A DNA stretch of 64,000 nucleotides from Chrysomallon squamiferum (GCA_012295275.1 CM022665.1:8071976-8135975), one strand, 5' to 3'; shown: positions 28,601 through 44,730, numbered from the stretch's first letter. Notes: generated from the letters alone by a model not told the origin. Translations and numbers: made by a program.

Positions 28601-31600
28601 TTATTATTTAATATCAAATCAGAAATCATTGTTATGAAAAAGTTTAAAGTATATAAAAATTATCACCTATATACCCATGATATTTTGAATAATTTATTTT
28701 TGTTACTTGAATATGAAAGCAAATACCTGCATTAGGACTGAGGTTAATACTGCTGGTATTGAATACATTGTTCGGCAAGGACTCAAAGGCTTTCTGTAAC
28801 TGTGACACCTGTAAATATAAAAGAAAAAACCTCTTGACATAATAATAATTATGATGATGATATAAATTTTTCTTTGATAACTCACAGGAATTTTTAATAT
28901 AATATTTCAAATAATTCTCTACCCAACATAAAACTGTACATATCCAAATCTATTAAACAATTACTTGAAATTTCAATCTTAATTATTGGAAAAAATTGCA
29001 AAACCATTCTTAATACACACACACATACAAACCAGTTAATCTCATTTGTGAATAAAAAAAATGTTTACCTGTGCTTGTAAAGCAGCACATGTTTTTTCCA
29101 AATCTCGCTGTCTCTCCAGTTCAATGGGACTAAATGCTGATCTCAGTGTACAGTCACTCAGTCTGTCATTGGTATCTGACTTCTCATAGCTGGATGATGA
29201 CTGCTGACCACTGTAAAGTCTTTGGTTTACAGAACAAGACAGTCTGTTTGAATCCTGACCCGACTGAAATGCCTGAGAAGCAAGAACTTCATTCTTCCAG
29301 TTCTGTAATGTCTGCACCTGTAACATTATAATTTTAAAAAAAATGAAACATTTATAGATAGATAATATTACCAATAAACATGCTAAATGACTGTAACTAA
29401 CATCCTACAAACATGTATGACAAATACTTTTAAAGACATTTTTATAATATTGTTCAGCACTAGGAAAATGAAAAAAAAAGTTATATAAGTAAAAATAATT
29501 TTAGGATACAGCAAATAGTCAACAAACATGAAAATTTTAAAATTAATTTAGTTTTTTCATTATAAATATTTTTTTAGCCATCACCATGATCCAAGCCAAT
29601 CTCAGACATTCATATTTCAAAGCAACTGATTTTCAGTTACCATATATGTTGGCTAAAACTTACTTGATATGCAAATTATTGTTGCCAGTGGAAACCCTAT
29701 ATTTCTTTTCAAATTATATTTAAATTTGCTCTCAGAACTGAAGTCAAAATAAAAAATGTTAAAAATTCAAACAAATATTTAAAAAACCCAACGAGATCAT
29801 CATTCTAATGGTACTGACAGCAATACAAACTCTGATAAATAATTAATAATTAAATACCTATATTTTTTTCAAGTATTAAAAAATATTTACCTCTTGCCAT
29901 AATGATATATTTGCTGCCATCTGAAAACTCCATAGTTTTTTCTGTTCAGCACACTGTTGCCTTTGTCTAAACAAAAAAGAAATTGAAGAAATAATCATTT
30001 TGCTTTTGAGTTCTTTAAGATGACTTGTACATTTCATTTTTGCTGGTGTTTGTGGATGTGAATGTACATGGATAAATGTATTTGTTCATGTCTGTGTATA
30101 TAAATATATTTATCCACTTATGTTTATATACATGCAGTGAAACCCTTCAAAACCAGACCCTAAGTAAATATGAATTTGCTCAAAACCTGGTATTTTCACA
30201 CTGTTCAACGATTTACCCTTCTAAAACTGATAAAATTATCCAGTCCCACGTTGTTCCTTTAATGCAAATTTTAGCTCATAAAACCAAACAGTCACACAAT
30301 GTCAGTCATTACTGTATTACTTAAACTTTGAATGCTCACTCATTTAACAATGTGACTGCATATGCAAAGCTAATTATATATGCATTCTCCAGAGTTACTG
30401 TTGTGCAATTGACAAATACCAGTTAAGAGATTAAAAGTTTTGATGTTTAAATAACTGGAGGAAATACATGTACTCCCTCAGTTGCTACAAAGTTAGATTA
30501 ACAAACACATTTGACTGAGCTCCTTTTCATAGCTTATATGTACATTTAATGATTACTGCAAAGAGTGGCCAAGTGGCTAGGAATTTATTTCATTTTTCCA
30601 ACTGTCTGAATCCTTTTTTGTAATTGTTATTGGAGTTTTTTTTTTTTTATTTTTTTTTTTTTTTTTTATCTCTGCAAAGTTTATTTAATAAAATAAAGAG
30701 CAAATAAGAGTAAAATTGTTTGGCTTGGTTTGATGGGAAATTTGTCAACACTGTTTCATTTCAGTATCTACTATGGACATGTTGTAATGTACAGCAAAAC
30801 ACTGTTGAACAACAATGGATGCATTTCTCAGCATGGACTCATTATTTATTATTGTGAATTCTTGATAAATTCAAAATGTTTCTATAAATCATAATAAATG
30901 CTCGTTTTATTCAAATTTGATTGGGTTTTTTTTTTTTGCAGCTTTATTATATCAGTAGAGAACACCAATCAACAAACAATATACTTCTAGACTGAAACCT
31001 CTATGAACCAGATGCCACTTAAAACTAGACTTTTTACTTGGTCCAGTGGCTCTCTGATTTTGAAGGTTTTCATTGTACACATACAAGTAGTATAGTTATT
31101 CTACTTTTAATTAAAAACAAAAATCAAAATGAAAAAAAAAAAAAAAATCTCACTGTTCTAATTCCTCCTTTAGCATTTCAATATGGTCTTCAGCCCTCCT
31201 CGCACGAATTTCTTTTCTGATAGAAACAACTTCTGGATTGTGCTGTCTGGCAAAATATCCTCGCCAAAATGACTGGATTGTCACAGCTGCTTTATATTCT
31301 AATTTAAATAAACCAAAGTATCTGTTAGTGTTCAGTTTGATTCATATTTGAGATTATTTACTTTTTTTATTTATTTCATTATTTTATTTTGTTTTTGTTT
31401 GTTGTTGTTGCTCAAAATTCTATTAAAGCTTTAAAAAATTTGATAAAAATGTGTATGTTATGGAATGATGATAATAAGCAATATTTTTAAAGCAGTCTCA
31501 AATATTATAATTTTATGTATATGCTCAACATGGTTATAATTGTAAATCAGTTTACATTACTTTCACATTTAATTACTACTTATGTCAGCTATGTGAATTA

Positions 31601-33805
31601 AAAAAAAAAAAAAAAAACTTTCAGTGATCTGAGCTATGGAAACACATATATTATGACTATTTATTGATAATGTAATTTCAAGTGAATCAAGTTACCATCC
31701 AGAGTTGTGTCTGCTAAAACTGCATCACTGCACGGCCTGGAAAGAAAGCCTGAGTCTCTCACACTGTTATTGCACAATACACCCAGTTTGCCAACCTCTT
31801 CAGCCTTCTCAGTATTTATATGACTCTTCATGATTTTTGAGTCTTCACTTTTTTGTTTTGATAATCGTTGAGATGTGTACTCAGATTTATTCACACCATT
31901 AATAAGAACTGGAATGTTCCTTCTCACAGGTTCGTTCTTTGAAACAATTTCACTTTTACTTTTATCTATTTTCTGAAACAACTGAGCTTTTCGCTCTTCT
32001 ATTGTCTTCTGAGCTTTCCTGGCACCAGCTATGTCTCTTATTAAACTCACAGCTTGAGGTGGTACTTTGTCTGAGTTTGAATCAGCTACACTTTCATCAC
32101 AAACACTATTATCCATGCTTGTGTCATAATCTTGACCTTGTGCTGTTGGTGGTGTCTGTTTCCTTGTTCGTTTTACTGGACCAGTTCCAGATGTCTGTGG
32201 AGGTGAATATTCAAAGTTTGGCTTCAGAGTTGCTTTGTGAATATCCTGATTAAGAGGCCGAATCATCCTCCTGTCATAGGCTTCATATCTGGTTTCTTGA
32301 GAGATCCCAATGGCTGTGTCAGGTCTGCGAGCATCTTGGTAAGGTACTGCTGACTTACTGGGTAAAGCTGATGTTGTATTTGGTCGCAGAGGACTTTGAA
32401 ATTTATCAACTGGTAAATATACTGACTCTGATTCCAATAAACTGACACTGCTTCTATTATCAAAATCTGCAATAAATAATTAATTAGTAAAAAATATACT
32501 TGACAAAAATACCACAAAATAAATATTACACAAAATAGATTTTTTTAAATGAAATATTATTAATGTATTAACACTAAAAGGTCAGTGAAACATGGAAAAA
32601 AAACCAAAAAACATACACACACAGTGAAATTTTTAAAATACTGACTTGTTGTCTGAACAATAACTCACAAATAAAATATAACGTTTTTTTTAACAATTTT
32701 TTTCATATTTTATAACACATAAATCCTAAAGATAAATAAAAAATATACTACTTATTTAAAAATAATTTTTATGACCCCATTTCAAATAAAAAATATATTA
32801 AATATCTAAAAATGTATTTATTTGCCACAGGTTAGAACTGCTCAAGCACAGTTACAAACTCTATTCATTTCTATAGAATTAACAATTGTAAGTTCCAACC
32901 ATCTGCTGAAATGTCTTGTAGTGTAAGGTCATTAGCACTCTGGCCGCGTTTAGCTGTTATTTCTTGTGGTCTGTTGCCATCAGTAACTGTAAGAAAATAA
33001 TGAAAACTGCAACAGTCCTGTCTAATTTACCAAAACAACTGAATTCATTGAATAAAAGAATAGGTATTAATAATTATTATTTTTATTTTTATTATAATTA
33101 TTTTAAAAGAGAATGCAAATATTACTTGATATTAATTTCACTTTTGTAGATTAAATGTATAATTTAAAAATAATTTAATTAAGAATCATCATGAATTATC
33201 ACATTCTTGTAGCCAAGGCTAAAAATACCTACAGTTTACTGGATTACATTGTATATGCAGGAGTTTAAAATATGAAGTATAAAATTAAAAGCATAATGAA
33301 AACTAAAAGTAGTCAACAAAATTGATTTCAGGTTTACCAGCAATGCTGCTCCATGCTTTCACATGTTCCCGGTCAGTATTGTGTGAATCATTAATATTAA
33401 GAGGCAGTTCAACCTGAATTTGATGTTGATTACCTGAAACTGAAATTCAAAAATCTGTAAGTAAACTGTAACTTATATAACACAAAAACAAATAACATAA
33501 ATTTTGTTGCTGATATAGTTGGTAGTGAATTAATGAAAGATTTTCATGAATTCAATTTCCTGAAGCAAAGAATAATTAATAAAAAAAAATAAAAAAATAA
33601 AAATACAAGTACTACTGACTGTCAGAGTTCAAGGTGCTGGGACTATTAGACAAACTGGTTTCAAGCTGTAATTGTTTCTGATGATACTCCTGTTTGGCCA
33701 GAATCCGACTCAGCTTAGCATCCTCCTGTGTCTTTAACTGAAATATCAAAACATTTTACTTCAGTTTTGTAACATAACACACACACAACAAAGCAACAAC
33801 AAAAT

Positions 33806-33897
<92 letters not shown>

Positions 33898-36800
33898 GTA
33901 TGGACTTCCACACATACATACATGTTAATTTGCTGTGTATCAAAATTCTACAAAATTCCATTTCATAATAATTCCTAGCATTCTTAAAATTAAACTGCTG
34001 TATTTCTTTTATGAGACTATTTGTATCAAATTATTTCTATAGAATATATAAATCACATATAAATATATCTGTAAAAATGAACACACAATAATGGTCCATT
34101 TGTTCATTACAAATACAAAAAGATCCAAGATCAATACCCAATAACAACCTATTTGCATGAGATCCAGCCAAATGGCACTTACAAAACCGATATTAATAAA
34201 ACATAACAACAAACAACTGATGTTAATAAAAATATAAATAATAGCAAAATACTGATCGTAATAAAATATAAACAATAACAAATCACTGACATTAACAAAA
34301 ACATAAACAATAATAAAACACTAATGCTAATAAAAACAGAAACAACAAACAACTGATGCTAACAAAACAAAGATCATAAGTCGAATAACAAAATACTGAT
34401 GCCAAGAAAAACTAACTAAATGAACAATGATGCTAACAAAAAGTAAACTAAAACACAAAAACTATCTATACCTGTGTTTGATGTATCTGACATCTCATTT
34501 TATATTTTTAATATTTCTTGTACCAATTAGCACATTTAACAGGTGACAAATGGATATTAAATAATGTCCAGACCAGTTATTAATCAAATTGCTTTCCTTT
34601 GTCAGAACATAATGTAACTCGAGCATCAGATAAAACTGATATACAGTATGCCCAAAATAACTTCCAGAAACAATCAGAGGATATAAAGGATATCTGGTAC
34701 AAAATTATCAATATGACTATTAACAAAAGAAAATGCCATGTTCATATCTGAACAAAACTGTTCAGTGGCTTAGGTTCATAATCTGCCTTTCAGTGACACA
34801 TGTAAATAACAATGGCCAAGTTCCCTTGACATTAGAAATATCTGTGCACATTATCAAGAAGATGTAATACCCAGGTAAATGCAAAAACTGTATAAAACCC
34901 CAGTAATGTTGTCATCAATATTCTATATCATTAATATATTTATACAAATTTTATCAATAATATAAAATCTTCACACTGTTGCATCTTTATTAACTGTGCA
35001 ATAAAATTAAGAAAATTTTAATGGTTCTTCTGCAAAACATAATTTTGTAAATTTATATTCATATTTTAGGCTGATAAAATGTCATAATCTGTTATATAGT
35101 TGTTACTACTGTGTGACCGATTTTACAATAAGTATATAAAATAATTTGCACCCATATAAATACATCTTTGAATATTAAACTTACTTTTCTAAGAATTAGT
35201 TGTTTTTTTTCCTCCCTAAATCAATTCCAGAAGAATTTTTATGAAGAAAAGTTACCATAAAAATTAAAGAAATGAAAATATAATACTACAGTACTGAAAA
35301 ACACTAACAGATGGATCAATAATCATAAATAACCAAATATTATTTTCAGATATTTATTGATACCAAATGCTGGGTTGGAACTGTTAATATTATGCAACTA
35401 ATGCTTTCAGAAAAAACAATGTAAAAAAAAATGGTCTACTGTTATTACTATATTTTACTCCTAATAGTTTCTAAAAATAATCTATTAAATGATCTTTGTA
35501 TTGTATAAAAAAAAAAAAAAAAAAAAGTAGTTTATACAAGGTGAAAAAGAAAACAGGAAAAAAGATTTCTTATAATGCTGTCATTTGTTTTAATTAAACT
35601 GTTTATCTTGTTTCCCTTAAAAGATAAATATATGAATAAATACATAAATGAATAGTTAAATCCAGTTCAATCTTCCATCTGCAATGGTTGAGACATTTTT
35701 CTATTTTTTTGTTTCTAAAATATATCAATTCATATTGTTGTAATTCAAAAACAGAAAAAGAAGTTTGTTGCTATGTATTGTGGGTATTTCTAGTATAATA
35801 ACAATCTCTTGCTTTCTATGTATTTATTTATGAAAGTATTTAATTTAATTTTTAAAAATACTAATATCTAATGATAATCCTATTCTAAGGTAAGAGATAA
35901 AAACATGGATAAAATATTTTACTTATTTTCATTAAAAATTTGATAGAAAGTGCTTTCACATATATTTAAAGAAAATGAAAAAAATACATATATTTTAGAA
36001 AAAAAAAAAATTAAAATTATTTCACATTTTTATCTATAAAATATTTTGTTGTATTTAGTAAATCAACCATAAAGGAAAATAATAAAGACAGAAAAAAAAA
36101 ACAGGTTTTATCTGATGCAAATGATAATTTGCTGTAATGAATCATAGGGCACAGCTGATGTTATCTGATATATAACCATCATAAACTGATGGTCTGGTAT
36201 CAACAACAGTTTTAAGTGTACCAACAACGATTTACAGTCATTGACGTTTACAATGAATAAAGATTTTCTTTCACCATGTTATGAAATATCGTTAGATACA
36301 AAGAATGTTGTTGGTTGTTTCCTAGGTAACCCTACTGTAAATACAGACAAAAGTGAAAACCCTATTTCTGATCAATAGACTCCACATGACTGGTAGTGAA
36401 AAATACAGTTAGTCTGGTTTTTCTAAGTAAATGAAATCATTAGCCTAGATGACAACAAAAATTCATACCCTGGCATTATAAATAATATTTATAAATAATA
36501 CTACTATTGCAATGCCTGTATTAAATATGAATAAATATGATATTTGCACTTGTGTTTGAAGACCACCAACATAAATTATTTTTCTTAAGACTGCTGTCTT
36601 AATAAAGATAAAACACCAAGATATTTAATTAAAATCATTACATACGTGGGTCACTGACATGTAGGTATTGATTTTGTGTGTTAATTGCACACAGATAATA
36701 TGTGTTCAGTATAAATTATGTTGTTTTTTTTATATATATATTTCATCTAAACAACTCAAACATATGTCAGTGACAGGTGGCTTTGGGATTTGAAAGACCA

Positions 36801-39800
36801 AGATAAATAAATGATAAAACACCCCACCTCTTCCATTAATCCAAGAATATTAAACTCTTTGCACATTCATATTATTATTATTTTAAATAACAATAAGAGA
36901 ATTTTTAAAAATGTATCCTAAAATACATATGTAATTTGTACTTTGTAATGTGATATATCTATATAGTCTTAAATTAATATCTATAAGTGTCATGATTTTG
37001 TTAAATATATATATATATAACAGCAACATAAAACTAGATAAAAATAGCTTTTTGTGGGACAGAAATATATGTACTTCTTATCTATTAATGTCATTGGTCA
37101 AATTTCTTTCTTTAGTGTTTAATTGTAGGTTTAGGTTTAAAAGACAATTCTGAAAACAAGTTTCACTTAAAAAAATAAAAAGTAAATTGTTATTTACTAC
37201 TCTTGAGAGCAGTGAGGTGAGAAATAAAACAGTTTGGTCATTGAAATGCAGTGCAGTGACTCAGAGTTAAGCATGTTAACTAGTATTATTCATTCTCATT
37301 CATTCCTGCAGTCTGTCAATATTCACTTCACTAGCATTCACAATCTCCAAGTTTACTTATTACGTCCATAAATTTGTAACTTAACTGTGCACCTCACAGA
37401 AAAAGATATAATTCTAGTTGACTGTATATTACATAATATGTAAGAGTTATGCAAATGAAAACAAAGTTATTAAACAAAGTTTCCTTTGGATCTTTTCCTT
37501 TAGTCTGTTTATTGCAGTATACTGTACACTACTGTACCAGCATTTAAAATTATACTAAAAATGGTTCAGATGTGACATTAAAAAAAAAAAATTAAAGATA
37601 TTGACACAACTCACTACCAGTACATTATGCTTGAAATATAGTTAAGGGGTATCTTCTCACCTACCAAGCAGTTCGCTTAATGACCTAGACACAGTAAGTG
37701 AATTTTGTTGTTGATTATAGACTGCCTGTATTCAAAACTGCAGGAAAAAATAAATAACTGGTTACTGTTTTAAGATATCAGCTTTATCCTGCTAAGTTCA
37801 AATGGCAATTGCAGCTCGACACAACCTTGCTGCAAACCTTCACAGAATAAAGCTGATATTTTAGGAAAGTAACCACTTATTCTCTATATAATAATATACT
37901 ATGTGATATATAAATATAATGTCACCTTTTGTATAAATTGTTATGGGTGTATGAATCTATAAAGTATAATGTTATATGATATCATGATGACTATGTGAGA
38001 AGAAAGGGTCACAAAAGATAATGTATTTCTACGTATTTCGTTCTCTGACCTGGCATGTCAAGCTAATTAACTAGTTTATTATACAGGTAAGATAAACACT
38101 ACAGAAAGAATTGATAATATAAGCTGGATATCACATTATTAATAACTATAAAGGTGTAATCAGTAACTTTACTGATATACTTTACTGATAAATGTAAAGA
38201 AAGAAAAATATTAAGCTGGGGTATTATGTTATTAATCAACATAAACCTAATTGGCAAGACTGTTGTGCTTGCATTTATGAAAAGTTGAATGCTGCTTTAG
38301 GTAAGAAAACTGTATAGGCCTGTATGAATAATGATCTGCTATGTAATATCTGTATATAATCTTGAAAAACATAATGTTAGAAACATTATTACAGAAGTGA
38401 TTCTTTTCATAACTAAGAATATTTTAAAACAGTGATAAATAAGTAAATCATTATAGTAGATTTGTTTTTCTCATACATCTTGAATGTGCATAAATTGATT
38501 AAGAAAATAATAAATACAATTGGAATTTCATCATCAAAACACATTTGATTATTTATTAGTAATTTTTATGGGGCTTCGCCAAGAACATTTCATAAATTTT
38601 AAGTGTTTACACATCCAAATTAATATATAATCAGTGTTTTGTTTTTGTTTTTCTGAGATTTTGCATGATGACAATAGAAATATATGTTGAGCATGCATTT
38701 ATCTAACTCAACTTTACTGTTGTTTCTGTTGTTTTTGCATTTCAGTAAGACCATAATTTATCAAAATTTCTACAAGATGCCTTTAAATATTTTCCACTAA
38801 CAATGATTTCATATGAAATGAATCTAACATATTTTGTGTCAATAAAAAAAAAAAAAAAAAAAAAAAAAATACGACAACAAGAATTAAGAACTGCCTAAGG
38901 AAGACGAGTGAGTTACTGAAAAGCTTTCAAAAATAACTTGCCACTCTATTATCCCACCTTATTGTCCAGCAAAAACAGCTTCTGGGCTCTTGGAGTTAAC
39001 ATTTTAGAAATTCGCTTTATCAGACTTGCACTAATCTCCTCACAACAATGTCGTAGTATTTAATCCTACTATCTAGCATGGTACAAGAAAACAAAATACT
39101 AATATATACATACATAATCTAATGCTGTTATCACACAACATTTGTCCTTAATCTGCACAAACAGTAATACTGGGGTATCTCACCAAAGAGTAAAATATAT
39201 CAAGTCTCTTCATGTCTGCATGTCTCTTCATTGTCAAAAATGCTTCAGTTATCAACAATAGGTACAAAAGTCATTTTCATATCCAAATTTCAAACAGAGA
39301 AATTATATACCTCTTTACATCAAATATTTACTCTAAAAAAGTTTTAACTTTTCAGAACCAAATACATAAAGTAAACTTGTTACACAGACATGTACCTTTT
39401 GTTATTTGTAATTGTTTTAGATTTCAAAGCAAAATTAATATTATTTTTCTTACAATAATAAATATTAGTTGATTTTCTTTTTACATTCAATGCTTACACA
39501 GTAAATATTAAATGAACACTGAAATAAAACATAACTAAATTTAATATAAAAAAATACCCGCTATGTATAATTATCCCAAATCTAGATTCCCAGTCAGACT
39601 GTCAATTCAAGATTAGTTTACTTTCATTTAACATCATACATACAAAAACACACATACATAAGTGAACCGTTCTTTAAAAGATATCAACTATAATAATAAT
39701 AATAAGATAATGATTAAGAGCAACATAATGCATTATAATACAACTATTATTATCAAAACATATTTTCAAAAGTGAGAAAAAGCAAACATCTGATGGCAGA

Positions 39801-42800
39801 TGCAGTGTTACATTTTAGTATTTTGTGGTAATAATGCATTGATAACAACAGTGGTCTTGAACCTCTCGTTAAAACAAGCAGCATATATTTTGGATTGGAT
39901 ATAGATTTTTGCATAGCACTTAATGTAATAAGCTTGTCTGCTGCAACCAAAACTGACAAATCATACATCATTAACATGAGGAAGTGTTCAAAGCCAGTTA
40001 ACACAATCAATATACTTTTATCTAATTTTTCTGAATTAATTATTAAGACTGTGTACCATGTGTCACTAGATACTACATTACTTAAACAGACCAAGAATAT
40101 ATATATGCATATATGAGAGAACTTTTTCTATTTATTTTTTGCTTATAGTTAAACAATGAACAATGGCTAAGTGAATATTAAGAAGTAATTAAGATTGCTA
40201 TTATCAAGATTTCTAACAAAGATACTGTTTAAAATGAATTATTGTTGAAAAGAAAATTAAAAAGAAGAATAAATTAGTTTTTGGTTTTTTAAAAAGATGT
40301 TATTATTTATTTCAAGATGTTTTGATATAATTCACTGATTTTAGTTTTAGACGGTAAAGGAAAACACTAAAGCAGAATGAATAAGTGTAATGATTTATGG
40401 AGATAACATATGAAAACCTTCATGATTAATCTTAAAAGAAACAAGAATGAACTTGTACTGAATTCTAAACAATCTGGCTGCATGCGTGTTTGTATTTACC
40501 TGTATTTACAATTAAAGGTGTGCACTGTGTTGGAAAGACAGTGTAGAACTGTGTAGGGAAGTGTTAAAACAGGTCATTGTAGGACACATCATTGCTCTGC
40601 AACATTTCAAAGAAACAGTCTCTTTGTTAACACAAATAATTACCATTGTTACCAGCAAAGGAATAAACACTAAGAGAAATAACACTTCACTTTATTAGTC
40701 ACCTGAAGTATGAAGCCAAACTAAAATTGTCATTAAGACTACAGTAAAACACACACAATAATAATAATAATATAGTATTAGAAATGCACCTTCACTATTA
40801 TAAACACTGTATAGACACATACACACACACACACACAAAACACACACACACACACACACACACTAACATACACACATGTATATTCAAATTTAAAATAAAA
40901 CAAAGTAAAATAGATATATAGAACAAAGTGAAGTGATGAGAAATGAAGTGAAATAAAACATATATATAAAAAATACATGAAATAACAGTTTAATTAAATA
41001 TAATTTGTACTATTACATGTTTAAACAGACATTTGTTAATGTATTACTGGATTTAAAAAAAATATATGTGTGTGTGTGTTTGTGTGTGTGTGTGTATTTA
41101 AAACAAAGAAACCAGTGAAAGAGTAAAAGGGATAGTACAGATCTACAGCATAAATATTTTTAACACTTTTTTATCTTGATTTTAGTTTTTTTATATTTAA
41201 TTTTATTATTATAAATACATTCTCCCCATTTCAAATTAGTGTTGATTATTTTGAATAATTACATTCTAAATTTTACTGAAGTATAGATGGCAATTGCATG
41301 TGATGTGTATCAGTGCATATATATGTGTGTGTGTGGTGTATAAATTATCAGCTCATTCTGAATTTATCAATTTAGAAAAATAATTATAATAAAAGTGATA
41401 TGAATTTAAAAAAATGTAATTAAACCAATATATATATATATATATATAAAAAAAAAAAAAAAAAAAAATATTATTAACAACTGATGAAATATATAGAAAA
41501 ATAAATTCACAGCTAAAAATGTAAGTGATAGATGTTAGGCATTAACAGCTTTGTAAGAGATGAAACAAAAATAAAAGGCTGATGAGATTTTAAAAGATAA
41601 AAAAAAAATACTGAGCTGTCTAGAAGGGATAGATAGGTGTGATATAACTGACGAGATGCTCATCAGCTCAAATAAACACTGTGATCGATCAGAACATAAT
41701 GACTGAGATGATTGTTTTTCAGGAATTTATGAGAGCAAGTTGAAAAGGTAATGCAGGGGATAAAGAATGAGATAAAGAGGCTTATGAATTATTAGAAAAT
41801 AAATTGCAGCAAGTTTTGTTTGATTTCGCTACACATTTATACAAAGACTAAATATTAAACTATATTACATGTGTAATGTGAGTTTTTATTAAAAAAAACA
41901 TCAATTACAAATTGATAACAAAATTTGAAAAGAACATTAGGATCTAATGTTTTGACTATATATTTGAAATAATTTAAATTAAACTTAATTTATACAACTA
42001 CAATCATCATTATCATTAAAATGATTTAAGATGATATTGGTAAAACAGCTTAAAATGAAAATAAAAATAGAGATTGTTTTGTTTTTTTTCAATGTATATG
42101 TAACAAATTCTATATATAAAAACATCCAAATATTTCTATAATCATACCTTTGTCATTTTATCGTAATTGAAGTAAAATCCACTTGAATAATATGGTCTTA
42201 AGATTTCTTGCCAATATTTATATACAAAAGATCTGATGTAATGACAACAGTTCCCAATATAACCTAGAGTGATATGACATACATGTAACATATTTAGCTG
42301 TTCTTTTTGTCCAAGACAAAGACATTACTTCTGACAATCTGCCAAACACCAAAACAACAAGAAGTTCTTATATTCTTGTTCTTATTGATAAGAAAAACGT
42401 TACATCAGAAAATAAATAAAATATATTTAATTTTGATTTATTAGTTTTAAAATGATTAAACCAATAAAAACTGTAAATCAGTCATTTCAGAAATAACAAA
42501 CATTATCTCAATGTTAAATAAAAACCAAATACACAATTCCAAACAAGCAAATAATTAAATGTAAATTACATAAATGACAAACATTTTAAATTAATGTTTA
42601 TGGGGAAAAAATAATAATAATAATAACAAAATAATAAAAAGTAAAACATAGCATCACATCCAAAATCTAACATTCCCTTTGTTATTTTTGACTACATTAT
42701 TTTAAAATTTGTTTCTATTTTGTTTCTATTTATCATTCTTTATAAGAATATAGGTAATGGTAATAAAGATGTTTCAGTTTTTATATTTAGTAACACTTTA

Positions 42801-44688
42801 ACTAATGCTTTTAATTTTATAATTTGATATGAATAATTTGTAGTGTGGATTTTGGTTTTCTTTTCTGCATACATGTGCTGTAATGTATTTATAACTTTTT
42901 ATGTTATCCTTTGTTCATGTTATAGTAAAAGCTTACTTGAGCTAATGTTATTTGTGTAAATAAAGATCAGTGTATTGAACTGTACTGTATAGTTTGTGCG
43001 TAACTATTTTTTTTTATTCAGTATTACATAATGGTTACCTAATATTCGTATTTTAATTAATATGTGAAGAAAACAGGAATAGAATTTTAAAAATCAAATC
43101 TGTAATTAGTTATAAAAAATTCTAAAACAGAAATAAATAAAATAAAGATTAAATCATTTCATCCACTCACCAAATTATATCTAGGCACATGGGATAACAT
43201 TTTCCAGTATTTTATCACATTAATTTGAAAAACTGCCCTTTTTCAAACTTATCATAAAATGTCAGAACTCTATCCAATATTTCTCCTTCTTGTGATACTT
43301 GACATGTTATTTCTCTGTTAGGGATACAAACATGGTGTTATTTTTGTATTTTTAAAAACGCAATATGCTGGTTTCATTAGCGTGGGACTGTTAGTTCCTT
43401 TTGTCAGCCCATAACTACAACTCCTTTTGTTAGGAATACATAAACATAAACAGACCCACGTGGAGAAACTATCTGAAAACATAACATGACTTCTCTTACT
43501 GTTGACATCAACACAAACAGTCCAAGTTTCTATGTGTCATCTCTACCTAAATACTGAGTGATGTCAGCTAGGTATCAGAAGACTGCACTCTAATACCAGT
43601 CTCTGATTCCCAGCCAATGAGAGCCTTCTGGTCCTAATGATATTTATCGCACATCCCCTTTGACTAGAATAAGCCAATCTGACAGGCCTCCACCTGAACA
43701 GATGTCAAACATGAGAATGTAAAAAGCTATGATTAGGCAACTTGTATGTTGATCAGTACCTACCCTCAATTTGCCCTGCTGTTGTCACAAATAACACAGA
43801 GTATGCTGAGGCATCAGGTTTTCAGATCTAGAATCATTAATACCTTTCCAACATTCAGACTTATTTTCTCATGTCTCCATGCATAGTCCCCAGTCATAAT
43901 ATACCCAGTAATAGAGCCATTATGGCCTGATCTGACAAGAGACTGCCGTCATGGTGACCAGGTAAACAGGTTGTATTTCCGATGAAGCATATCACTAAAC
44001 AGGTGATATGAATTAATTCCAACAAACTGTGGCCCAGTTGCACAATAATTAATACAGGTGTAAAGTTGGTGACAAAGGTTTTGGTGCTGGGAAAAAGTAA
44101 TCTGTAATAATATTTATTCTGTCACATATGTTGTCTTGCTTCTAGTTTGCAGAAAGTGTGTGTATATAGAAATAAAACTTGAAAATATCTATAAGTTTCT
44201 TTTTGAAGCAAATGAGATGAATGTACATTTCTTAATCTAATGGCAAATAATATAAATGAAATAAAAATGAAAACACACATACAAACATAAATAAATAAAT
44301 ATTAGTATTAATAGTATTAGACAGCCCACTTGGTTTCATTTTTATTTCACTTTCTTGTTGACACAAACACAAGTTTTTCTGATTCAGAAAACTGGGCCAT
44401 GTTAATACACAAAAGATGGGCAGTGTGCCAACTAAATGCTACACTTTTTATGTCATCAATTCATGACAAATGTAGTATATCAACAGTAATATTAAGAAGA
44501 TTAAATATGTCCATCTAGTACAGGTTTTCCATTTTTATATGCAAGTTTTATCAAGTTACAAAAATGTGTCAGTTTTTTTCATGGCATTTGAAAAGATTAT
44601 GATCAGACTAGAAAAGGTTTATGAACTTTCATTATTTATTTTTTTATTTAATTTTTATTATTATTATCATTATTATTATTACTATTAT

Positions 44689-44730
<42 letters not shown>

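Noticed and set aside
33715-33961. Two Cys/Val-repeat open frames on the minus strand
   Set aside because: Pure translation of the (AC)43 microsatellite.
36647-36778. Short inverted repeat around TCACTGACAT
   Set aside because: Only about 12-15 bp pair across more than 90 bp of AT-rich loop; likely chance.
39753-40116. Overlapping open frames on both strands in CEP97 intron 9
   Set aside because: No family features, no splice partners, and the composition matches the AT-rich intron.
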